Counted from the stretch's first letter, positions 17,746 to 26,232 are shown. The stretch: 64,000 bases of DNA from Oxalobacteraceae bacterium OTU3CINTB1 (GCA_024123955.1 CP099652.1:3286001-3350000); one strand, 5' to 3'. Notes: generated by a model from the sequence alone, not told the origin. Translations and numbers: made by a program.

Positions 17746-18000
17746 ATGAGACGCAAGCACCAACGCACTTTGGAGTTGGTTTTCGCACGGCCAACATCGG
17801 CGAATGTCCGTTGGGCCGATGTCGAAGCTTTGTTCGTCGAATTGGGTGCCAGTGTTGAAGAGCGCGAAGGTTCGCGCGTTCTGGTGCGCTTATTCGACGA
17901 GCGGCGCGTTTTTCACCGGCCACATCCAGAACCCGTGACGGACAAGGGAGCACTTGTATCCATCCGAAAATGGTTCGAAGAGAACGGAGTTAAGCCATGA
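17746..18000 (+). CDS. hicA: HicA-family toxin of a type II toxin-antitoxin pair
   Basis: 84 residues resembling the longer HicA subgroup (KHQRTLELVFARPT, DVEALFVELGA, FHRPHPEP, SIRKWFEENGV). HicA toxins are ribosome-independent mRNA interferases with a dsRNA-binding fold. The usual GSHH catalytic histidine position reads GSR here, as I recall for this subgroup, so the nuclease residue is uncertain. It is followed by hicB in an ATGA overlap. Two direct TACCAT repeats lie just upstream, possibly in the promoter/operator. Confidence 0.85.
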   Translation: MRRKHQRTLELVFARPTSANVRWADVEALFVELGASVEEREGSRVLVRLFDERRVFHRPHPEPVTDKGALVSIRKWFEENGVKP

Positions 18001-18338
18001 GTATGCAGAATACGATGACCATCGGCGGCTACCAAGCTGTGATTGCTTTCGATCCTGAAATTCAAATGTTCCGCGGCGAATTTCTTGGGCTCAACGGAGG
18101 AGCGGACTTTTACGCTAAGGATGTCGAGGGACTGCAAAGGGAGGGTATGATTTCCCTAAATGTTTTTCTCGAGGCTTGCGCTGCGGACGGCGTCGAACCG
18201 CGCAAACAATTTTCCGGCAAGTTCTCCCTGCGCGTCGATCCTTCGCTGCACGAGGCCGCGGCGCTCGCAGCCGCCGCCCACGGCAAGAGCCTGAATCAAT
18301 GGGTCGAGGACGTGCTGCGTCGGGCCGCGTTGGCCTGA
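17997..18338 (+). CDS. hicB: HicB-family antitoxin
   Basis: 113 residues. The N-terminal part is the degenerate RNase H-like HicB fold (GGYQAVIAFDPEIQMFRGEFLGLN) that neutralises HicA. The C-terminal part is a ribbon-helix-helix DNA-binding segment (GKFSLRVDPSLHEAAALAA, HGKSLNQWVEDVL) for autorepression. It is coupled to hicA by ATGA, giving the usual toxin-first HicAB order. Confidence 0.9.
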   Translation: MSMQNTMTIGGYQAVIAFDPEIQMFRGEFLGLNGGADFYAKDVEGLQREGMISLNVFLEACAADGVEPRKQFSGKFSLRVDPSLHEAAALAAAAHGKSLNQWVEDVLRRAALA

Positions 18339-18368
18339 ACTGCGCGGATCACAAGGAACTTGTTCGGA

Positions 18369-19274
18369 ATGGATGCCACCTGGCTGGAAGATTTTATCGC
18401 CGTCGTGCGCGAAGGCGGATTTTCCCGCGCCGCCGAGCGGCGCGCCATCAGCCAGCCGGCCTTCAGCCGGCGCATCGGCTGCCTGGAGGAGTGGGTCGGC
18501 ACGCCGCTGTTCGAGCGCGCCGGCCGCGCGGTGCGGCTGACCGCCGCCGGCGAGCGCTTTACACCCTTCGCCGAGGAAATCCTGCGCCAGCTGGACACCG
18601 GCCGGCGCGACGCGCTCGGCGCCGCCCAGGCGTGCGTCGAGACGCTGCGCTTCGCCTCGACGCAGGCGTTGTCGATGACCTTCTTTCCGCCATGGTTGCG
18701 CGCGCTCGAGGACAGGGAGCCGCTGGCGTCGCCGATCCAGCTGACCGCCGACACCATGCAGGGCTGCGAGCGCCTGATGATCGACGGCGCGGCGCAATTC
18801 CTGCTGTGCCACGCGCATCCGGCGGCGCCGGGCAAGCTGTCGCCGGATCGCTTCCGCTCGGTGGTGCTGGGCGGGGACGCGCTGGTGCCGGTGGCCGCGC
18901 CGTCGCTGGCCGGCGCCGGCGCGTTGCGCGACGGGCCGCACCTGGCGTACACGCCGTCGTCGGGCATGGGCCGCATCCTGCGCGCGGCGTGGGACGAGGG
19001 GCGCCGCGCGCCGCTGGGCGAGCCGGTGTTTTCGTCGCACCTGGCGACCGTGCTGGTGATGATGGCGCGCGAGGGACGCGGCGTGTCGTGGTCGCCGCTG
19101 AGCCTGGTGGCCGACGACCTCGCGAGCGGCCGGCTGGTCAGGCTGGGCGGTGCCGCCGACGAGGTGCGCATCGAAATCCACTTGTTCCGGCCGCGCGCGC
19201 GGCAGGTGCGCGCCGCCGAGCGCTTCTGGGAGCAGGTCGTCGCGCACGGTTGCTGGGCGCCGCCGGCGCCGTGA
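18369..19274 (+). CDS. LysR-family transcriptional regulator
   Basis: 301 residues from MDATWLEDFIAVVREGGFSRAAERRAIS. The N-terminal HTH has the SQPAFSRRIGCLEEWVG recognition region, followed by an effector domain with STQALSMTFFPPWL. An in-frame TTG at 18360 is not needed; AAGGA precedes the ATG. Next to it, convergent, lie the dehalogenase-like gene and the broken leuCD. Its targets are not obvious, since nothing is divergent from it except the HicAB operon upstream on the same strand. A strong terminator follows. Confidence 0.88.
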   Translation: MDATWLEDFIAVVREGGFSRAAERRAISQPAFSRRIGCLEEWVGTPLFERAGRAVRLTAAGERFTPFAEEILRQLDTGRRDALGAAQACVETLRFASTQALSMTFFPPWLRALEDREPLASPIQLTADTMQGCERLMIDGAAQFLLCHAHPAAPGKLSPDRFRSVVLGGDALVPVAAPSLAGAGALRDGPHLAYTPSSGMGRILRAAWDEGRRAPLGEPVFSSHLATVLVMMAREGRGVSWSPLSLVADDLASGRLVRLGGAADEVRIEIHLFRPRARQVRAAERFWEQVVAHGCWAPPAP

Positions 19275-19281
19275 TCGCCAC

Positions 19282-19313
19282 CGCCCCAGTGCGCAGCGCA
19301 CTGGGGCGCTTTT
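19282..19313 (+). terminator. intrinsic terminator after the LysR gene
   Basis: Perfect 13-base arms CGCCCCAGTGCGC and GCGCACTGGGGCG separated by a single base (so the innermost pairs open into a small loop), followed by CTTTTA. It fills the 37-bp gap between convergent genes and has a T-run only in the plus direction. Confidence 0.9.
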
Positions 19314-20241
19314 AGTCCGGGTCCGCCAGGAACCGCTCCAGCTCCTCCAGCACTTCCAGCGGCCGCTCCTCCTGCAGCGTGTGGCCGCAGTCGAGCGCGC
19401 GCCCGCGCACGTCGAGCGCTTTCTCGCGCCACGTCGCCAGCACGTCGTACAGGGCGCCGACGGTGCCTTTGCCCCCCCACAGGGCCAGCACCGGCACGGC
19501 CAGCCTTGCGTCGGCGTCGGCGGCGTCATGCTCCAGGTCAATGTCGGCCGCCGCCCGGTAGTCCTCGCAGATCGCGTGGCGGGTGCGCGGATCGCGGTAG
19601 CAGCGCAGGTATTCGGCGAAAGCCGCCGGCTCGGTGGCGCCGGCCGTCTTGTTCTGGCCGTCGATGTGCGTGCGCAGGAAGAACTCCGGATCGGCGTCGA
19701 TCAGCCGTTCCGGCAGCGGATACGGCTGGATCAGGAAGAACCACCAGAAATAGCGGGTGGCGAAGGCCTTGTCGGTGCGCGCGTACATGGTGGCGGTGGG
19801 AGCGATGTCGAACAGCGCCAAGCGGGTGACGGCCTGTGGGAAGTCCAGCGCCAGCCGGTGGCCGACCCTGCCGCCCCGGTCGTGGCCGGCGAGCGCGAAC
19901 CGTTCCAGGCCGAGCGCCGTCATCAGCGCGACCAGGTCGGCCGCCATGGCCCGCTTGGAATAGTTGACATGGCGCTCGCCGCCATCGGGCTTGCCGCTGT
20001 CGCCGTAGCCGCGCAGGTCCGGCGCGACCACCGTGTGGCGCCGCGCCAGCGCCGGCGCCACCTTGCGCCACGTGACATGGGTTTGCGGATGGCCGTGCAC
20101 CAGCAGCAGCGCCGGGCCGGCACCGGCGATGGCGAAGCGGATCGTCACGCCCGACGGGGCGGCGAAGTCGTAGAGCGCGTGGCCGTCGAGGAACGGCGAC
20201 GGGCCGCGTGGCGTGAAGGGCGCCGACGTCAAAGAAACCAT
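19312..20241 (-). CDS. alpha/beta hydrolase, haloacetate dehalogenase-like
   Basis: 309 residues. It matches fluoroacetate dehalogenases in order: LVHGHPQT oxyanion region, the nucleophile in GHDRGGR (Asp121) with the two substrate-carboxylate arginines after it, Asp145 in FDIAPT, and the general-base histidine in DCGHTLQEE (His287). The halide-site pair written His-Trp in the Rhodopseudomonas enzyme is Trp166-Trp167 here (RYFWWFF). The fluoride-stabilising histidine is therefore missing and activity on C-F bonds is doubtful. The start overlaps the end of the leuD remnant by 13 bp, so it was probably the third gene of that operon. Confidence 0.8.
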   Translation of the reverse strand: MVSLTSAPFTPRGPSPFLDGHALYDFAAPSGVTIRFAIAGAGPALLLVHGHPQTHVTWRKVAPALARRHTVVAPDLRGYGDSGKPDGGERHVNYSKRAMAADLVALMTALGLERFALAGHDRGGRVGHRLALDFPQAVTRLALFDIAPTATMYARTDKAFATRYFWWFFLIQPYPLPERLIDADPEFFLRTHIDGQNKTAGATEPAAFAEYLRCYRDPRTRHAICEDYRAAADIDLEHDAADADARLAVPVLALWGGKGTVGALYDVLATWREKALDVRGRALDCGHTLQEERPLEVLEELERFLADPD

Positions 20242-20615
20242 GGATGTGCCTTGAAATGTCTGTTTTGGAACGCGACGATCTCGTCGCGCAGGGTCAACGT
20301 TTGGCCGACGGCGTCCAGCCCGCGCATCAGCGCCTCCCTGCGCACGGCGTCGATCTCGAAGCCGATTTTAACGTTGCCCGCGCTGATGGTCTGCCGTTCG
20401 AGGTCGACCGTCAACAGATTTGTCGCGGCGTCTTCGGCCAGGGCCGTCAGCATGGCGACGACGTCGGCCGGCAGGGAGAGCGCCAGCAGCCCGTTGCGCG
20501 CGCAATTGTCGAAGAAGATGCCGGCGAAGGTGGTGCCGATGACGGCGCGCACGCCGTATTGCATCAAGCCCCAGACTGCGTGCTCGCGTCTCGAGCCGCA
20601 GCCGAGCGATGGATC
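20229..20615 (-). pseudogene. leuD: leuD remnant: C-terminal part of the isopropylmalate dehydratase small subunit
   Basis: From the junction the frame reads LGCGSRREHAVWGLMQYG, then AVIGTTFAGIFFDNCARNG and DEIVAFQNRHFKAHPWFL. This is the C-terminal 128 or so residues of LeuD. The first roughly 80 residues of the usual ~210 are absent, and the frame upstream of the junction is an out-of-frame shadow of leuC. No start codon fits. LeuD needs its N-terminal half to complete the active site with LeuC, so this copy should be inactive. Confidence 0.82.
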
Positions 20616-21637
20616 GTGATCGACGCCATCGCCTGGCCCGCCTGCAGCCCCATGTAGTCGAGCGCGCGCTGCATGTCGCGCCGGCGTGCCGGGTCCGCAG
20701 CCTCGGCGGGGTCGGGCACGCGTTCGTCGATGCGCACCGCCTGGTCCGGGCTGGTGCCCCAGGTGACCATCGGCGCGATGTCGGCGGCCGGCAGGACGAC
20801 CTCGGCGTCGAATTTGGCCCCGGGGTCGCTGTGCAGGCCTTTCCAGGAGTCCTGGGCGGCGTCCCACAGTGCGCCTTGCGGCGCGCGCGGGCGCCCGCGC
20901 AGATATTCGACGACCTTCTCGTCGGGCGCGATCAGCGCGCCGCGCGCGCCGCACTCGACGGCCATGTTACAGATGGTCATGCGCGCCTCGACGCTGAGCG
21001 CACGGATCGCCGTGCCCTCGAACTCGATGGCGTAGCCGGTGGCGCCCGAGGCGCCGATGCGCTCGACCAGCGCCATGATCACGTCCTTGGAGCGCACGCC
21101 CGGCCCCAGGCGGCCGTCCACCGTCACGCGCATGGTCTTGAGGCGTTTGTAGGCCAGCGTTTGGGTGGCCAGATAATGCTCGATGTCGGAGGTGCCGATG
21201 CCGAAGCCGAGCACACCGAGGGCGCCGTAGGTGGTGGTGTGGCTGTCGCCGGCGGCGATCACCATGCCCGGCAGCACCGCGCCGATCTCCGGCATGACGA
21301 CATGTTCGATGCCCTGCAGCGGATGCAGCACGTCGAACAGCTCGATGCCGAAGTCGCGGCAGTTTTCCGCGAAATACGCGGCCTGGCGCGCCGCGCCGGC
21401 GTCGGGCATCAAGGCGGTGCGCCGCGCCGCCGTCGGGTTGACGTGGTCGACCGTTCCCAGCGCCGCCTCTGGGCGGAAGACCGCGCGGCCGGCCTGCCGC
21501 AGTCCGGTGAACGCCTGCGGCGAGGTGTATTCGTTGAGCACGGTCCTGTCGACGTACAGCAGCACCTGGCTGCCGTCGGCGTCGAGCGGTCGCACCGTGT
21601 GGCTGTCGACCAGCTTGTCGTAGAGCGTTCTTACCAT
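20564..21637 (-). pseudogene. leuC: leuC remnant: truncated isopropylmalate dehydratase large subunit
   Basis: Opens MVRTLYDKLVDSHTV with clear LeuC segments (HPLQGIEHVVMPEIG, GDSHTTTYGALG, VTWGTSPDQAV, ALDYMGL). Homology stops after GQAMASITI near 20612; the last 16 codons to the TGA are LeuD sequence read out of frame. About 125 C-terminal residues are missing, including the three [4Fe-4S] cysteine ligands of the family. One deletion removed the end of leuC and the beginning of leuD. Upstream of the start no promoter is recognisable. An intact leuCD is presumably elsewhere in the genome. Confidence 0.85.
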
Positions 21638-21770
21638 GATGGTTATCTTGGCCTTGTTGTTGGTGGTAGGGATGAGCAGCAATTCTAACGACGCCGCCCG
21701 CCGTCATCCCATGCAAAGATCGAATCCAACCATCCGATTATTGCAACGTTTAATTTTTTTAAAATAGTTG

Positions 21771-21785
21771 TAGACGACCGGTCTA
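21771..21785 (+). promoter_or_regulatory. TetR-type operator, copy 1 (TAGACGACCGGTCTA)
   Basis: Inverted TAGAC and GTCTA arms with a 5-bp spacer, preceded by a run of eight T and AAAA. A second near-identical box lies 96 bp downstream. The TAGAC-N5-GTCTA pattern resembles operators of the TetR regulator NemR, an electrophile sensor; no such regulator gene is nearby. Confidence 0.6.
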
Positions 21786-21866
21786 ATCAATGATAAAGTT
21801 CTTCACATGGACGGACCAAACGGCAAACAGAAACGCCCCCAGGTCTGTTTTTTTTAAAACTGCCCC

Positions 21867-21881
21867 TAGACGACTGGTCTA
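21867..21881 (+). promoter_or_regulatory. TetR-type operator, copy 2 (TAGACGACTGGTCTA)
   Basis: Differs from copy 1 by one spacer base and again follows a T-run with AAAA. It is centred about 58 bp before the DJ-1/PfpI start, close to where a promoter would be. Two spaced boxes suggest tight or looped repression. Confidence 0.6.
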
Positions 21882-21931
21882 TTAGCTCAAATGAGATGTA
21901 ACGTAAATTAACTTAACTCTGGAGAACTAAC

Positions 21932-22612
21932 ATGAAAAAAGTACTGATGGTTTTGACGTCGCACGACACCCTGGGCAACACCGGCCGTAAAACCGGCTTC
22001 TGGCTCGAGGAACTGGCCGCGCCGTATTACACCTTCAAGGACGCTGGCGTTGAAGTCGTGCTGGCATCGCCACTGGGCGGCCAGCCGCCGCTGGACCCGA
22101 AGAGCAACGAGCCATCGTTCCAGACCGAGCAGACGCGCCGCTTCGAAGCCGACGCCGCCGCGACCGCCCAACTGGCGGCCACCGTGCGCCTCGACAGCGT
22201 CAACCAGGCCGACTTCGATACCGTCTTCTATCCGGGCGGCCACGGCCCGCTGTGGGATCTGGCGGAAGACCGCAACTCGATCGCCTTGATCGAATCGTTC
22301 CTGGCCGCCAACAAGCCCGTCGCGCTGGTCTGCCATGCGCCCGGCGTACTGCGTCATGTTCAAACGCCGGCTGGCCGTCCGCTGGTCGAGGGCAAAAAGG
22401 TCACCGGCTTCACCAACACCGAGGAAGACGGCGTCGGACTGACCAATGTGGTGCCGTTCCTGGTCGAGGATGAACTGGTCGCCAAGGGCGGCGTCTACTC
22501 CAAAGGCCCGGACTGGGGTTCGTACGTGGTCCGCGACGGCCTGCTGATCACCGGCCAGAACCCGGCCTCGTCGGCGGAAGCGGCAGCCCTGTTGCTCACG
22601 CAAATCGCTTAA
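21932..22612 (+). CDS. DJ-1/PfpI family protein, Hsp31/glyoxalase III-like
   Basis: 226 residues of the DJ-1/PfpI fold with the nucleophile elbow ALVCHAPG. The upstream glutamate region PGGHGPLWDL is present, as in the YDR533C/Hsp31 branch. These proteins convert methylglyoxal to lactate without glutathione or repair glycated macromolecules. A ribosome site CTGGAG precedes the ATG. It is monocistronic, and two NemR-like operators upstream fit induction by reactive carbonyls. The 294 bp upstream hold only these boxes and T-runs. Confidence 0.87.
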   Translation: MKKVLMVLTSHDTLGNTGRKTGFWLEELAAPYYTFKDAGVEVVLASPLGGQPPLDPKSNEPSFQTEQTRRFEADAAATAQLAATVRLDSVNQADFDTVFYPGGHGPLWDLAEDRNSIALIESFLAANKPVALVCHAPGVLRHVQTPAGRPLVEGKKVTGFTNTEEDGVGLTNVVPFLVEDELVAKGGVYSKGPDWGSYVVRDGLLITGQNPASSAEAAALLLTQIA

Positions 22613-22725
22613 GCGGCATTGCGGCGCGACGGCCACTCGGCCGCGCGTCGCCAGTGCGGCGGTCGCCATAACACCTTGAACGCTATGACCTTCCTTTTAT
22701 TTCTATTTCCTTTTGGAGACGCACC

Positions 22726-23496
22726 ATGAAAACCGTTACCCGCATCGCCGCTGCACTCGCCATCGCTTTCGCCGCCGGCACCGGCACCGCCGCCATGGCC
22801 GCGCCGGTCAAGCCGCCGGTCAAGAACATCGTTTTAGTCCATGGCTTCTTCGCCGATGGTTCCGGCTGGCAGGGCGTGGCCGACATCCTCACCAGGGACG
22901 GCTACAACGTCGCCGTCGTGCAACAGCCGGAAACGTCGCTGGCCGACGACGTCAAGGCGACGGCGCGCGCGGTCGACGCCATGAACGGCGATAGCATCCT
23001 GGTCGGCCACAGCTACGGCGGTGTGGTCATCACCGAGGCGGGCAACAATCCAAAGGTCGCGGGCCTGGTGTATGTGGCCGGTTTCGCGCCGGACGCCGGC
23101 GAAAGCCTGCTCGATCTGGTCAAGAAAACGCCGCCGGCCAGCGAGGCGATCAAGGCCAGCGCCGACGGTCATCTGTATTTCGAGCCATCGCTGTTCCACG
23201 CGGACTTCGCCGCCGATCTGCCGGCCGCCACCGCGCGCTTCATGGCCATGTCGCAGGTGATGCCGGCTGTGCAAACGGCCGGGACGGCGGTCACGCAGGC
23301 CGCCTGGAAAACCAAGCCGAGCTGGGCGATCGTGTCGACCGCCGACCGCACCGTCAACCCGGACCTGGAACGCACCATGGCCAAGCGCGCCGGTAGCACG
23401 ACCGTGGAGATCAACGGCAGCCACGCGGCTTTTATCGCCCGTCCCGCCGACGTCGCCAAGGTGATCGAGCAGGCCGCCGCCAAGGTTGGGCACTGA
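22726..23496 (+). CDS. exported alpha/beta hydrolase
   Basis: 256 residues. A Sec signal (MKTVTRIAAALAIAFAAGTGTAAMA) precedes a compact alpha/beta hydrolase: LVHGFFADGSGW oxyanion loop, GHSYGG nucleophile elbow and a C-terminal NGSHAAF histidine. This is the salicylate/methyl-ester esterase-like group common next to stress genes. The substrate is unknown. It follows the DJ-1 gene by 113 bp, including an imperfect GC-rich hairpin, so it probably has its own promoter. Ribosome site TTTTGGAG. Confidence 0.85.
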   Translation: MKTVTRIAAALAIAFAAGTGTAAMAAPVKPPVKNIVLVHGFFADGSGWQGVADILTRDGYNVAVVQQPETSLADDVKATARAVDAMNGDSILVGHSYGGVVITEAGNNPKVAGLVYVAGFAPDAGESLLDLVKKTPPASEAIKASADGHLYFEPSLFHADFAADLPAATARFMAMSQVMPAVQTAGTAVTQAAWKTKPSWAIVSTADRTVNPDLERTMAKRAGSTTVEINGSHAAFIARPADVAKVIEQAAAKVGH

Positions 23497-23505
23497 TCGC
23501 GTGGA

Positions 23506-24444
23506 CTACAACCTGGCCTGCGCCGTTGAGGCGATCGACCAGCGCGCGGCGGCGATGCTTTGCGCGACGAGGTCGATCGCGACCCGCGTCCGGGTGGGCA
23601 GATGCGGTGATTCCGGCCAGATCAGATGAATTTCCTCAAGCCTGCTTGCCAGCCCGGGCATCAGATTGACCAGCTCGTTTCTCTCGAGCGCTTCGGCCAC
23701 CAGCCATTCGGGTAGCCATGCGACTCCTTGCCCGGCCAGCGCCGCGTTGAGCATGGCGCCGAGATCGTTCAGGCCTAATCTGGCCGGCGGCACCAATTCC
23801 ATCGGCGTGCCGTCGGCACGAAGAAATTGCCAAATGTGCAAATGGCCATCGCGGCTGTAGACGATCGCTTCATGCCGGGCGAGATCGTCGGGCGTGACCG
23901 GCACGCCGTGCCGTTCGACATAGGCAGGCGAAGCACAGACGACGTAACGGCTCAGGGCGATGCGCTGCGTTTGCAGGCCGGTGACGACGCCGACGGGGCC
24001 ATTTCGGATGGCCAGGTCCATGCCGGCGTCGATGAGATCGACAACGTGGTCCCGAAAATCGAGTTCGAGCGAGAGTTCGGGATTGGCGGCCGCCAGGCCC
24101 ATCAAGATCGGCGCGACCCACATGCGCCCGAACAGCACCGGCATGGTCACCCGCAGGCGGCCACTGACGGTTTTGCGCCCCGTTTCCAGCCGGGCTTTCC
24201 CGGACTGCAACGCGGCAATCGCGTGTTGGCAGTGCTCGTAAAAAATCTGGCCGTCGTCGGTCAGGCTCTTGCTGCGGGTGGTCCGCTGGAACAGCCTGAC
24301 GTTCAGGCGCTCCTCGAGCCGCGCCACCGCCTTGCCCACGGCCGAGCGCGACAAGTGCAAGCGCCTGGCCGCGTCGGCGAAGCTGCCGGCTTCCACCACC
24401 GCCACAAAGGCGGGCACATCGTTAAACAAATCGATCGTGGTCAT
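23506..24444 (-). CDS. LysR-family transcriptional regulator
   Basis: 312 residues from MTTIDLFNDVPAFVAVVEAGSFADAARRL. The HTH includes LSRSAVGKAVARLEERL. The effector domain has the LDFRDHVVDLIDAGMDLAIRNG signature of the DhcR/AaeR-like group. The start at 24444 restores the normal length; the frame upstream is unsupported. It is divergent from the MDR alcohol dehydrogenase across 121 bp and presumably controls it. Confidence 0.9.
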   Translation of the reverse strand: MTTIDLFNDVPAFVAVVEAGSFADAARRLHLSRSAVGKAVARLEERLNVRLFQRTTRSKSLTDDGQIFYEHCQHAIAALQSGKARLETGRKTVSGRLRVTMPVLFGRMWVAPILMGLAAANPELSLELDFRDHVVDLIDAGMDLAIRNGPVGVVTGLQTQRIALSRYVVCASPAYVERHGVPVTPDDLARHEAIVYSRDGHLHIWQFLRADGTPMELVPPARLGLNDLGAMLNAALAGQGVAWLPEWLVAEALERNELVNLMPGLASRLEEIHLIWPESPHLPTRTRVAIDLVAQSIAAARWSIASTAQARL

Positions 24445-24565
24445 TGTAGATTTTGAGGAGACAATAAGGGGAAATAATATCATTAGCGTCGCCTGTGGGT
24501 AGCGTTATACAGTGGCGACAGCTGGCAACCGCCAGTATGTCATCCACCAAACAGGAGAATTACCC

Positions 24566-25579
24566 ATGAAGGCTTATGAACTGACATCAGGCAAGGGCGT
24601 CGACTCGCTGCGCATGGTCGACCGGGCGGAAGGCCCGCTGGGACCGCACGAAGTGCGCGTCAAGTTGGCCGCGGCGGCGCTCAACTACCGGGATGTGATG
24701 ATCGCCGAAGGCACTTATTATTCGGCCGGCGAGGTCGTGGTGCCGCTCAGCGATGGCGTCGGGCGGGTCGTCGAAACCGGCTCGGCGGTGACGCGGGTGA
24801 AGAACGGTGATCGCGTCATCCTCGGTTTCTGGCCCGACTGGCTCGACGGCCCGATCACGCCCGGTAAGGTGGCGCGCTCGTTCGGCGCGCAGCTTGCCGG
24901 CACGCTGGCCGAGGCGGTGGTCGCCGATGAACACGCACTCGTCATCGCGCCGGACAGCTTGTCGGACCGCGAGGCGGCAACCGTCGCCTGCGCCGGGCTG
25001 ACCGCCTGGAACGCGTTGTTCGCGCGCGGCGCGCTCAAGCCGGGGGCGACGGTGCTGCTGCTGGGCACCGGCGGCGTCTCCTTGTGGGCGCTGCAATTGG
25101 CGCTCGCGGCGCGCTTACGGCCGATCATCATCTCCTCGAGCGATGAAAAGCTGGCGCGTGCGAAAAAAATGGGCGCTGTCGCCACGATTAACTACAGCGC
25201 CACGCCCGAGTGGCAGCAAGAGGTCCGGCGCCTCACCGATGGGGTTGGCGTTGATCTGGTGATCGAGGTCGGTGGGCAGGGCACCATGCGCCGTTCGGTT
25301 GAGGCGACACGGATGGGCGGCGCCGTGGTGGTGGTGGGCGCCAGGGCCGGTGCGGCCGGGGACGGCGTCGAACCGGGCGCGCTGATCGGCGGCGCCAAGA
25401 CGCTCGCCGGCATCATGGTGGGCAGCCGGGCGATGCTGGAGGACCTGGTGCGCTTTATCGACGTCGCCGGCGTGCGTCCCGTGATTGACTCGAGCTTTGC
25501 GTTCGAGCAGGCGGGCGACGCTTTCCGCCGCGTGCAGGCAGGCGCGTTCGGCAAGGTTGTCATCGATATCACTCAGTAA
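24566..25579 (+). CDS. NAD(P)-dependent medium-chain dehydrogenase/quinone reductase-like
   Basis: 337 residues of the MDR superfamily: GroES-like N-domain (LNYRDVMIAEGTYY), then a Rossmann domain with GTGGVSLWALQLALAA. The usual structural-zinc cysteines are absent, so it looks like a zinc-free quinone or enone reductase. AGGAGA precedes the ATG by about 7 bases. The 121-bp spacer shared with the LysR gene contains GTCGCC and GGCGAC arms 20 bp apart, a possible operator. It ends overlapping the convergent PNPOx-like gene by 7 bp. Confidence 0.87.
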   Translation: MKAYELTSGKGVDSLRMVDRAEGPLGPHEVRVKLAAAALNYRDVMIAEGTYYSAGEVVVPLSDGVGRVVETGSAVTRVKNGDRVILGFWPDWLDGPITPGKVARSFGAQLAGTLAEAVVADEHALVIAPDSLSDREAATVACAGLTAWNALFARGALKPGATVLLLGTGGVSLWALQLALAARLRPIIISSSDEKLARAKKMGAVATINYSATPEWQQEVRRLTDGVGVDLVIEVGGQGTMRRSVEATRMGGAVVVVGARAGAAGDGVEPGALIGGAKTLAGIMVGSRAMLEDLVRFIDVAGVRPVIDSSFAFEQAGDAFRRVQAGAFGKVVIDITQ

Positions 25580-26232
25580 AGCGTGGTGCGCTGGCGGGCC
25601 GGCAACTCGGCGTCGTACTTGCCGCCATCGATAGCGTTGTCGCTGAGGGCGGCAAGGATGGCGCCGGGGCTCGGCAGCGCGGTGTCGCGCATGGCCGCCG
25701 CCGGATCCCACAGGCGCGAGCGCAAGACCGCGCGGGCGCATTGAAAGAAGACCGACTCCACCTTGATCACCAGCACGCATTTTGGCGGATTGCCGTTGAC
25801 GGCGAACCGCTCCAGCAATGCGGGCTCGGCGACGATGCTCGCGCGGCCCTGAACGCGCAACGTTTCGCCGTGCCCGGGAATGAGAAACAGCAGCGCGACG
25901 CGCGGATCGACGACCAGGTTGCGCAGGCTGTCGATGCGGTTGTTGCCGCGCCGCTCGGGCAGCAGCAGCGTCGTGTCGTCTTCCACGACAACGAAACCCG
26001 GGGCGTCGCCACGCGGCGACACATCAAGGCCGTCCGGGCCGTTGGTCGCCAGCACCGCGAAGGGCGAGGCGGCGATTAAAGTCGCGTAGTGGGAATGGAT
26101 GTAAGCGGCTTCCTTGGCGATCGATGGCGCCGCCGGCGGCGCGAACAGGGCCTCGAGGTCGGCGATGGTCGTGATGGCGTGATGTGGCGGGTAGGCTGGC
26201 ATGGGTCGTCCGGTCCGAGAAGGGCTCTCCAT
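25573..26232 (-). CDS. pyridoxamine 5'-phosphate oxidase-like FMN-binding protein
   Basis: 219 residues with the split-barrel flavin fold: ATLIAASPFAVLATNGPDGLDVSPRGDAPGF opens the barrel in two recognisable pieces, and RRGNNRIDSLRNL matches the MSMEG_1061-type PNPOx-like family. Such proteins bind FMN or F420 and reduce varied substrates; vitamin B6 synthesis is unlikely. The start could be the ATG at 26232 or 26202, and neither has a strong ribosome site. It lies 31 bp downstream of the TetX-like monooxygenase on the same strand, so the two are probably co-transcribed. Confidence 0.8.
   Translation of the reverse strand: MESPSRTGRPMPAYPPHHAITTIADLEALFAPPAAPSIAKEAAYIHSHYATLIAASPFAVLATNGPDGLDVSPRGDAPGFVVVEDDTTLLLPERRGNNRIDSLRNLVVDPRVALLFLIPGHGETLRVQGRASIVAEPALLERFAVNGNPPKCVLVIKVESVFFQCARAVLRSRLWDPAAAMRDTALPSPGAILAALSDNAIDGGKYDAELPARQRTTLY

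Noticed and set aside
20564..21637. Functional LeuC/LeuD fusion enzyme
   Set aside because: The two parts are in different frames and the iron-sulfur ligands of LeuC are missing, so no working fusion protein is made.
22622..22652. GC-rich stem-loop after the DJ-1 gene as a terminator
   Set aside because: The stem is imperfect with a four-base bulge and no T-run follows on either strand.
24488..24519. GTCGCC/GGCGAC inverted repeat before the MDR gene as an operator
   Set aside because: Six-base arms 20 bp apart in high-GC DNA are common by chance. Kept only as a note in the gene entry.
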